A DNA stretch of 64,000 bases from Nannocystis punicea (GTDB lineage: Bacteria > Myxococcota_A > Polyangia > Nannocystales > Nannocystaceae), in the NCBI RefSeq assembly GCF_026965555.1, contig NZ_CP114040.1, positions 2,542,001 to 2,606,000 on the forward strand. The letters run 5' to 3'. The notes below the pieces were generated by a model. That model searched no databases. It had not been told where the DNA came from and worked only from the letters and a program-made list of their open reading frames with translations. Shown in pieces: positions 57,764 through 64,000 of this stretch (the first letter of the stretch is position 1; each line of letters begins with the position of its first letter). The translations under genes were made by a program, and so were the position numbers.

Positions 57764-58230
57764 CCTGAGAACACCGGCAGATGTCATCCGAGCCCGCGCT
57801 CGTGGCGCCCGGGAACATCGGCAGACGTCGTCCGAGCTCGCGCTCGCGGCGCCCTGAGGACATTCGCAGAGGTCCTTTGCGCAGCGCGTGGAATGCCCTG
57901 AGAGCATCGGTAGATAAATTATTAAAGGAGGTGTTCGCGGCGCCCGGGAAATATCGGCAGAGCTCATTCGAGGTCGCGCTCGCGGCGCCCTGAGAACGTT
58001 CGCAGATGGCCTGAGGCGGCCTCAGAGATAAATTATCAAAGGATGCGCTGGCGGCGTCCGGAGAGCCTGGCAGACCTCATTCGAGCTCGCGCTGGCGGCG
58101 CCCTGAGAACGTTCGCAGATGTCCTTTGGAGCAGGCGCCTGGGGCGCCCTGAGAGCACCGGCGGACGATCCTTCGATTCAGCGCCTGGGGCGCCCTGAGG
58201 ACGTTCGCAGAGTGCATTCGTGGCACCTCT
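57764..58230. repeat. Ten-unit degenerate 45-base array
   Basis: Units start with CCCTGAGA, CCCGGGA or similar at 57764, 57808, 57852, 57896, 57943, 57988, 58057, 58101, 58147 and 58193. The core is a TCGGCAGA- or TTCGCAGA-type block, then a CATTCGAG-type block and GCGGCG. One unit is 69 bases long. Two units contain the AT-rich AGATAAATTAT (57911 and 58027). Units are too degenerate and lack unique spacers for CRISPR. Confidence 0.7.
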
Positions 58231-58317
58231 CCTCCGTGGACCTCGACGCGGACACCTGTTGGGCTGTACCCCCAATCTGTCTTCGGACCCGAGGTGTGGA
58301 TGGCGACAGGTAAGCGA

Positions 58318-60891
58318 ATGTGGAGGCTGGCGTGTACGCTGGCGTTGGCGATGGCGGGCTGCGGCGACGATTCGGCGACCTCGACGGTGTCCGCCGGCGC
58401 CACCGAGACGACCGGCACGACGACGTCGGGCGAGGTGATGACGACGGCGCCGACGACCGGCGAGCTGCCGACCACGACGACGAACGCGTCGATGTCCGGC
58501 GGCGAGACCACCACCGGCGGCGAGGGCGTGTGCGGCGACGGCGTCGTCGATCCGGGCGAGGCCTGCGACGACGGGCGCAACAACGGCCCGGGCCAGGCGT
58601 GCAGCGAGACGTGCACGCTCGCGGCCTGCGGCGACGGCGTCCTCGGGTCCGACGAGGAGTGTGACAACGGCGCCATGAACGGCGACATGCAGAGCTGCAA
58701 GGCGGACTGCAGCAACAACGTCTGCGGCGACGGCCTCGTCGGCCCGGGCGAGGGCTGCGACGACGGCAACACGGCCGACGGCGACGAGTGCAGCGGCGCC
58801 TGTGCGCTCGAGACCTGCGGCGACGGCCTGGTCGCGCCGACCGAGCAGTGTGACGACGGCAACCGCGAGAACACCGACGCCTGCACCAACGCCTGCACCA
58901 ACGCGACCTGCGGCGACGGCTTCGTCCAGGAGGGCGAGGCCTGCGACGACGGCGGCGCGAACTCGGCCAACGCCGCCTGCACGCTGCAGTGTCAGGCCAA
59001 CGTGTGCGGCGACGGCTTCGTCTTCAACACCGGCGACGGCACCGAGGAGTGCGACGCCGGCATGGACAACGGCCCGGGCCAGACCTGCAACGCGTCGTGC
59101 GTGCTCAACGTGTGCGGCGACGGCGACAAGGGCCCCGAGGAGGCGTGCGACGACGGCAACACCGATCCGGCTGACGGCTGCTCGGCGACCTGCGCGCTCG
59201 AGGAGTGCGGCAACCAGGCGATCGACCCCGGCGAGGGGTGCGACGACGGGGCCAACGGCGACCAGGACGACGGCTGCACCGACCTGTGCGCCGCGCCGAC
59301 GTGCGGCGACGCGTTCGTGCAGGACAGCCTGATGGAGATGTGCGACGAGGGCGGCGCCAACAGCAACACCGGCGATTGCACGCTCGCGTGCAAGGCGGCG
59401 GCGTGCGGCGACGGGCTCGTGCACGCCAACGTCGAGCAGTGCGACGACGGCGCGAACAACGGCAACGCCAACGCCTGCAAGGCCGACTGCACGCTCAACG
59501 TGTGCGGTGACGGCTTCACCGGCCCGGGCGAGGCCTGCGACGACGGCAACCAGAACAACGAGGACGGCTGCACCAACGTGTGCAAGCTGGCGACCTGCGG
59601 CGATGGCTTCAAGCAGCCCGGCGAGGAGTGCGACGCCGGCGCGAACAACAACAACACCGGCGCCTGCACCCTGTCGTGCAAGCTCCCGGCGTGCGGCGAC
59701 ACCTTCGTCCAGGCCGGCGAGGAGTGCGACGACGGCAACGCGGCCAACACCGACGCCTGCCTCAGCACGTGCAAGCTGGCCAAGTGCGGCGACGCGTTCG
59801 TGCAGGCCGGCGTCGAGCAGTGCGACGACGGCAACGCGAGCAACACCGACGCCTGCACCAACGCCTGCAAGACCGCGGTGTGCGGCGACAGCTTCACCCA
59901 GCCGGGTCTCGGCGAGACCTGCGACGACGGCAACGCGGTCAACACCGACGCCTGCCTCAACACCTGCAAGGCCGCGGCCTGTGGCGACGGCGTGGTGTGG
60001 GCCGGCACCGAGCAGTGCGACGACGGCAACGCGCTCAGCAACGACGCCTGCGTCGGCGCGTGCAAGAACGCGGTGTGCGGCGACGGCTTCGTGCGCATGG
60101 GCGTCGAGCAGTGCGACGACGGCAACCTGGTCAGCAACGACGGCTGCAGCTCGACGTGCGTGAAGGAGGCGGTCGTCAAGACCTTCAACTGCACCAACGC
60201 GGTCCAGAACTTCGTGGTCCCGAACGGGATCACCTCGATCAAGATCGAGGCCTGGGGTGCGCAGGGCGGCACGCCGACCAACAACATCAACCTCTGCGGC
60301 GGCAGCCCCGACATCGGCGGCCTCGGCGGCTTCGCCACCGGCAACCTGGCGGTGACGCCCGGCGAGACCCTCGGCCTGTACGTCGGCTGCGCCGGCGGCA
60401 CCGGCAACGCGCCCGGCTGGAACGGCGGCGGCGGCAGCTGCCCGGGGACCGACACCTGCTCGGGCGGCGGCGGAGCGTCCGACGTGCGCAAGGGCGGCCA
60501 GGCCCTCGCCAACCGCGTCCTCGTCGCGGGCGGCGGCGGCGGGGCCGAATACTCGTGCGGCAACCAGGGCGGCGGCGGCGGCGGCGGCCTCGTCGGCAAC
60601 GACGGCGTCGGCGGCGACTTCTGCAACGGCACCGGCGGCACCCAGAACGCAGGCGGCATCGGCTGCATGGGCGCAGGCGGCGTCAACGGCTCCAACGGCT
60701 CGCTCGGCCAGGGCGGCGCGGGCGGCCCGACCCTGCACTGCGGCGGCGGCGGCGGCGGCTACTACGGCGGCGGCGGCGGCGGCGTGGACGGTCACGCCGG
60801 CGGCGGCTCGTCGTACCTCGGCGGGGTGACCGGCGGCAGCACCACCCCGGCGCAGAAGACCGGCAACGGCCAGATCGTGCTCAGCTACTGA
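58318..60891 (+). CDS. Lipoprotein with 17 Cys-rich repeats and Gly-rich domain
   Basis: An 857-residue exported protein. The signal ends LAMAGC. A Thr-rich linker is followed by 17 DUF4215 repeats (CGDG..xxxEECDDGN..NTDAC...C), about 31-36 residues each, from about residue 70 to 625. The C-terminal 230 residues form a Gly-rich domain beginning FVVPNGITSIKIEAWGAQGG and ending GNGQIVLSY, as in the ALK-type glycine-rich family. The start at 58318 has AGGT seven bases before and gives a clean signal. A stiff stalk with an adhesive tip is inferred. Confidence 0.93.
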   Translation: MWRLACTLALAMAGCGDDSATSTVSAGATETTGTTTSGEVMTTAPTTGELPTTTTNASMSGGETTTGGEGVCGDGVVDPGEACDDGRNNGPGQACSETCTLAACGDGVLGSDEECDNGAMNGDMQSCKADCSNNVCGDGLVGPGEGCDDGNTADGDECSGACALETCGDGLVAPTEQCDDGNRENTDACTNACTNATCGDGFVQEGEACDDGGANSANAACTLQCQANVCGDGFVFNTGDGTEECDAGMDNGPGQTCNASCVLNVCGDGDKGPEEACDDGNTDPADGCSATCALEECGNQAIDPGEGCDDGANGDQDDGCTDLCAAPTCGDAFVQDSLMEMCDEGGANSNTGDCTLACKAAACGDGLVHANVEQCDDGANNGNANACKADCTLNVCGDGFTGPGEACDDGNQNNEDGCTNVCKLATCGDGFKQPGEECDAGANNNNTGACTLSCKLPACGDTFVQAGEECDDGNAANTDACLSTCKLAKCGDAFVQAGVEQCDDGNASNTDACTNACKTAVCGDSFTQPGLGETCDDGNAVNTDACLNTCKAAACGDGVVWAGTEQCDDGNALSNDACVGACKNAVCGDGFVRMGVEQCDDGNLVSNDGCSSTCVKEAVVKTFNCTNAVQNFVVPNGITSIKIEAWGAQGGTPTNNINLCGGSPDIGGLGGFATGNLAVTPGETLGLYVGCAGGTGNAPGWNGGGGSCPGTDTCSGGGGASDVRKGGQALANRVLVAGGGGGAEYSCGNQGGGGGGGLVGNDGVGGDFCNGTGGTQNAGGIGCMGAGGVNGSNGSLGQGGAGGPTLHCGGGGGGYYGGGGGGVDGHAGGGSSYLGGVTGGSTTPAQKTGNGQIVLSY

Positions 60892-60904
60892 GCGGAACCG
60901 TGGG

Positions 60905-60934
60905 CGCCCCGGAGCGATTCGCCGCTCCGGGGCG
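60905..60934 (+). terminator. Strong terminator hairpin
   Basis: CGCCCCGGAGCG and CGCTCCGGGGCG form a perfect 12-bp stem with a six-base loop, 14 bases after the stop codon. Confidence 0.7.
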
Positions 60935-61004
60935 TCGCCCCGCGACGCCTCGGCCGTCGCCCTCGACGCGACGGCAGATCGAGGTGCGCGGCGAAATCAT
61001 CGTA

Positions 61005-61025
61005 GATGTCCCAAGAGACATGTCG
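61005..61025. repeat. Dispersed ACATGTC palindrome
   Basis: ATGTC and GACAT arms around CCAAGA, with a second TGTC outward. Confidence 0.5.
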
Positions 61026-61441
61026 TCGGCGCGCAGGAGCCCGCGACCTTCGGTCGACCGTCGCGCTCCTGGTGGGCAGACGAGCGGGCTCTCTGCGGAT
61101 CGGCGGACATGACCGCGCGGGTCGCCACGCCGGCAATTTGCAGCTCGTGCTCGTGGGCGTCTTGCGAGCCGCAAGGCGAGGCACGGATGCAGGCTCGGAG
61201 TGTGAACGGACGATGGCGCTCCGGTAACATGACGATCCAAACGACCTGGTCGAAGGGCAAGGCGCAAACGCTCGCGGGTCTCGCTCCCTGTCGCCGGCCG
61301 GTCCGACGTGCCGGGCCTTCACCTACGATTTCACCGCATGATGGAGAGCGCGACGGTCGAGTCGTCTGTCACAACCAGGATTCGTCGCGCTCGGTGCAGC
61401 CCTGACAATTGTGTCATCTTGTCGCGGCGCGGCTCGCCGCA

Positions 61442-61447
61442 TAGGCT
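61442..61447 (+). promoter_or_regulatory. Start-proximal -10-like hexamer
   Basis: TAGGCT, seven bases before the ATG at 61455, with TTGTCG 17 bases further upstream. Confidence 0.5.
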
Positions 61448-61454
61448 CCTGTGG

Positions 61455-62366
61455 ATGCGACTTGAATTGGCATCATGGACCATCATGGCTTCGTTTGTGT
61501 TCGCGCCCGGGTGCGGGCCGCAGAAGGCGGATTCGACCGACAGCGCGGGCGGCGCGACCGACGACACGACCGGCGATGAGGGCGCTTCTGCAGGCGAGAC
61601 GACGAGCTCGAGCGTCACCACCGGCGCGACGGACACGACTGGGCCCGGCACCACCGACGGCGGCGACAGTACGCCTACCGGGATGAGCACCGAGGGCGAC
61701 CCCGAGGAGACGGCGGGCACGAGCGACACGACGGGCGCGCCGGCCGGCTGCCCGGCGGACGATCCCGCGACGTCGGCGGCGTTCAAGGTCTCGCTCGACG
61801 CGTGGCCCGATCGGAGCGACGAGGAGCACCTCGTGGACAGCCTGTGTGACATCGACGCGGTCGACGTCGCCGGGGCCGTGGTGATCACGACCCTGACATG
61901 CGACGTCGACGGGGTCGCGCGCGGGGCGAAATTCGAGTTCGCGGTCGCCCCGGAGGGCGCGGTCGACTGGCAGGTCGGCCAGGCGGTCGCGTTTCACTCG
62001 CGCGCCAAAAACAGCGAGTTCTCCGGTGACACGGCGCTGCACGTGACGCTGGCCGACGATCCGTCGCGGCTCCTGGTGGATGGGCGCGATGTGTGGGGCG
62101 TGGGACTGCCGGTCTCGGAGGATATCGGGCCGATCCACCGCGAGATCGTGATGGAGTGCACCGCCGACGACCTGGGCGAGGAGAAGAACAACGAGCTGCG
62201 CTACTCGCTCATGTCCGGGGCGGAGCTCACCGTGTGGGCGGGCTCCCGCGGCTCACTCGCGATCGACGCGTCCCGGGTGTTCGCGATCGACCTGGCGCAG
62301 TCCGGGTCCATCTGTTGCCACGGAGACGAAGAGCGCAGCCTGATCCGCCGCGTGCTCAGCGAGTGA
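61455..62366 (+). CDS. Thr-rich lipoprotein of unknown function
   Basis: A 303-residue protein. The signal ends FAPGC (Cys about 20). A Thr/Ser/Gly/Asp linker runs to about residue 95. A soluble C-terminal domain follows with two Cys near the start (AGCPADDP, DSLCDID) and two near the end (GSICCHGDE). Its beta-rich middle (VVITTLTCDVDGVARGAKFE) has no family I know. The ATG at 61455 replaces an upstream frame; the promoter pair nearby agrees. Confidence 0.82.
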   Translation: MRLELASWTIMASFVFAPGCGPQKADSTDSAGGATDDTTGDEGASAGETTSSSVTTGATDTTGPGTTDGGDSTPTGMSTEGDPEETAGTSDTTGAPAGCPADDPATSAAFKVSLDAWPDRSDEEHLVDSLCDIDAVDVAGAVVITTLTCDVDGVARGAKFEFAVAPEGAVDWQVGQAVAFHSRAKNSEFSGDTALHVTLADDPSRLLVDGRDVWGVGLPVSEDIGPIHREIVMECTADDLGEEKNNELRYSLMSGAELTVWAGSRGSLAIDASRVFAIDLAQSGSICCHGDEERSLIRRVLSE

Positions 62367-62398
62367 GCCAGCGGCGGCCCGGCGGTGATCGGCGCGGA

Positions 62399-62424
62399 GA
62401 GACATGTCCTTAGGGTCATGTCTC
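62399..62424. repeat. Dispersed ACATGTC palindrome
   Basis: GAGACATG and CATGTCTC are perfect 8-base arms around TCCTTAGGGT, in the gap between convergent genes. Confidence 0.6.
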
Positions 62425-62455
62425 ATCGCGTGCGGCCGGACGCAGTCGCTGCGGC

Positions 62456-64000
62456 TCACGCCCGGTCGGCGAACCACTCGAGGCATTCGCGTCGCGCGGC
62501 CTTCTGCGTCTTCGACAGGCTCTTGCCGTTGTCGAGGCGGCCCTGGCTCACCTCCTTGAGGAGGCCCGGGCAGTGCTCGTCCGACCACGCGTACCAGAGC
62601 GGCCACAGCCACTTGCTCTCGAGCCGCGGGAGGCCGTAATAGCCCGGGACTGCCTGTCTGGCGCGAATCCAGGCGATGAGCGCGGGGGCCAGCTTGCGAC
62701 CGTCGAGCGGCGCGAGGGCCCGGCCGTGCGACTCCCACTTCGCGGCGGCGCCGCGCGGCTTGCCGAAGCCCGACCAGTCGTTCTTCAGCAGGTCCTGGTA
62801 CGCGCGCAGCACCACGGCGAGGGCGTCGCCGTCGAACCCGGCGCGGCGCACCGCGTCGAACACGTCGCGCAGCGGGTCGTAGTGCTCGACCCCGGCCGCG
62901 AACGCGGCGGCGAGGTTCGTCCAAGGGACGCCCTCGAGGCCGCGCAGGACCGCGGCCTCGTCGAGCGGGTCGGCGAGGACGAGCTGCTTCAGCCAGAGCA
63001 GCAGCGGCTCGCGTCGCTGCGCCGGCTGCTTGTCGATCGCGCACGTCTCGCCGAAGAAGGCGAGCTCGTGCGAGTCGTCGAGGACGCTCTCCAGCCACGA
63101 GGCGTCGCGGCGGTCGCACCAGCGATCGAGGACCACGAGCGCGCGCGCGGCGAAGGCGAGGCGGTCACCGAGGTCGTGGCCGTCGGTCTCGGCGATCTTC
63201 CACAGCGCGGCGCTGTGAGCGACCGCGTCGCGCAGCAGGACGTACGCGAACGGCCGGCCGACGGCGGCGCGGGGCGTGGCCGGGAACTCGCGCCAGGGCT
63301 GCGCGAACCACGAGGCCGCGGCCCGCTCGCGCTCCTCGGAGGTGCGCGCGGGATCGAGGAGCCACGGCGGATCGAACGACTCCGGGGCGCCCGCGGGCGC
63401 CTGGCCGAGGCGCCCGCGGAGCCGGCGAATGGGCTCGCCGTGGTGATCGATCTGCCAGGACAGGCCCGCGGCGATCGACAGCTCGCGCGCGGCCTCGTAG
63501 TCGGCCAGGGCGCCCGCGAGGTCGCCCGCCGCCTCTCGCACCTTCGCGCGGGCGGCGACCTCGTCGGCCTGGAACCCGCGGCCGCTCGCGGTGCCCTCGA
63601 CCCGCGCGCGCTCCAGGTCTTGCTCGATCCGCGGCGACGCGGTCGCCAGCGCGTCGCCGCTCAGCGCGGCCGCGCGGGCGATCAGCCGCGCTCGTTCGTC
63701 CGCCCCCGGCGGCTTGCCCGGCTTGCGGTCCTTGCACGGATCGCCGCCCTCGGCCCGCACTGCCAGCGCCTTGGCCACTCGCGCCAGCGCGACGCCGCGG
63801 CGGTCGGTGACGTCGCCCGACCAGAACATGCAGCGACCGACCATGCTCGGATCGGTGGGCGCGTCGAGGGTCGCGGCGCGGGTCCAGTCCTCCTCGGCGG
63901 CGTCGAGGTCGGCCGCCCCTGCACAGGCATCGAGGTAGAGGCGGCACTCCCAGCGCCCGCGCAGCGACTCCGGCAGCGCGACGTGATGGGCGACGACGAG
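62456..64000 (-). CDS. Large helical protein, cut by the window edge
   Basis: The frame stays open from the stop at 62456 to the end of the window, so the true start lies beyond 64000. At least 514 residues are visible. The region near the edge (LYLDACAGAADLDAAEEDW, RGVALARVAKALAVRA) and ALADYEAARELSIAAGL are TPR-like; the C-terminal half is Trp-rich and helical (WLWPLWYAWSDEHCPGLL). No catalytic motif was recognised. An internal ATG at 63844 is unlikely to be the start because coding continues past it. Confidence 0.8.
   Translation of the reverse strand, partial: LVVAHHVALPESLRGRWECRLYLDACAGAADLDAAEEDWTRAATLDAPTDPSMVGRCMFWSGDVTDRRGVALARVAKALAVRAEGGDPCKDRKPGKPPGADERARLIARAAALSGDALATASPRIEQDLERARVEGTASGRGFQADEVAARAKVREAAGDLAGALADYEAARELSIAAGLSWQIDHHGEPIRRLRGRLGQAPAGAPESFDPPWLLDPARTSEERERAAASWFAQPWREFPATPRAAVGRPFAYVLLRDAVAHSAALWKIAETDGHDLGDRLAFAARALVVLDRWCDRRDASWLESVLDDSHELAFFGETCAIDKQPAQRREPLLLWLKQLVLADPLDEAAVLRGLEGVPWTNLAAAFAAGVEHYDPLRDVFDAVRRAGFDGDALAVVLRAYQDLLKNDWSGFGKPRGAAAKWESHGRALAPLDGRKLAPALIAWIRARQAVPGYYGLPRLESKWLWPLWYAWSDEHCPGLLKEVSQGRLDNGKSLSKTQKAARRECLEWFADRA

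Larger units (their letters stand above)
57392..58317. other. Intergenic region with two repeat arrays
   Basis: About 925 bases between two lipoprotein genes on the same strand. It consists mainly of an 80-base tandem pair (57424-57583) and a 45-base degenerate array (57764-58230). No gene is supported; frames through the arrays are artefacts. Confidence 0.6.
60892..61454. other. Intergenic region, 563 bases
   Basis: It contains a strong terminator (60905-60934), an ACATGTC element (61005-61025) and the promoter hexamer of the next gene. No gene is supported. Confidence 0.5.

Noticed and set aside
57764..58230. CRISPR or minus-strand repeat protein
   Set aside because: No constant repeat or unique spacers, and unit lengths are not multiples of three, so neither a CRISPR nor a coding repeat fits.

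Overview
This window looks like chromosomal DNA from a myxobacterium, most likely of the Nannocystis/Plesiocystis group. The evidence is very high GC with strong third-position GC, several Ser/Thr protein kinases (two joined to large C-terminal regions behind a membrane segment), an RsbR-like PAS-STAS protein, and about fourteen predicted lipoproteins. Many of those lipoproteins carry Thr/Ser/Asp/Gly-rich linkers, myxobacterial Cys-rich repeats (DUF4215 type), FG-GAP or SBBP beta-propellers, or an anchor-L-like domain. The genus is an inference. No rRNA, tRNA, CRISPR array or intact transposon was seen.

Layout. 1-9 kb: a cytosolic kinase, two exported proteins, a kinase-TPR protein, an IS66 transposase relic and an LRR-like protein. 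9-14.4 kb: a Cys-rich anchor-type lipoprotein, a relic of an AAA ATPase, the PAS-PAS-STAS regulator and an EF-hand-like lipoprotein. 14.4-20.4 kb: an ECF sigma factor and a membrane kinase in one operon, divergent from a von Willebrand A lipoprotein. 21-23.2 kb: a TPR protein and a polytopic membrane protein. 23.3-27.5 kb: two tandem FG-GAP lipoproteins that arose by duplication including their upstream DNA. 27.5-29.9 kb: an NmrA-like, SnoaL-like and AraC regulator cluster. 30.5-34.05 kb: a single-gene, lower-GC island coding a 1064-residue P-loop NTPase with C-terminal membrane helices, the best candidate for an undescribed (possibly defence) function. 34-37.2 kb: a membrane protein and a divergent FAD monooxygenase/LysR pair. 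37.5-41 kb: a twin-repeat Cys-rich lipoprotein, a methyltransferase, a Nudix hydrolase and a VOC protein. 41.4-47.9 kb: a frameshifted kinase, an SBBP lipoprotein, two unknown proteins and a divergent SDR/ArsR pair. 48-52.9 kb: an amidohydrolase with a tandem array made from its own 3' end, a glycosidase-like lipoprotein and a small exported protein. 53.3-64 kb: a MutS-like membrane ATPase, a 5'-nucleotidase, an SMP-30 lipoprotein, two repeat arrays, a 17-repeat Cys-rich/Gly-rich protein, a Thr-rich lipoprotein and a large helical protein that runs off the window.

Three signals run through the whole window. First, a family of short palindromes related to GACATGTCYT..AGGACATGTC lies at a dozen loci, mostly intergenic but twice in frame inside genes. 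Second, about sixteen genes have a TANNNT-like hexamer only 6-9 bases before the start codon, suggesting leaderless or nearly leaderless mRNAs; this was used to choose several starts. Third, two genes share a CAATT-N17-TACTCC promoter-like block with a T-tract upstream, one of them next to the ECF sigma gene.

Functionally the window is mainly signalling (kinases, sigma factor, RsbR-like protein, LysR/AraC/ArsR regulators) and envelope-exposed repeat proteins, with a few small redox or hydrolytic enzymes beside their own regulators. Degenerate genes and tandem arrays show active local rearrangement.
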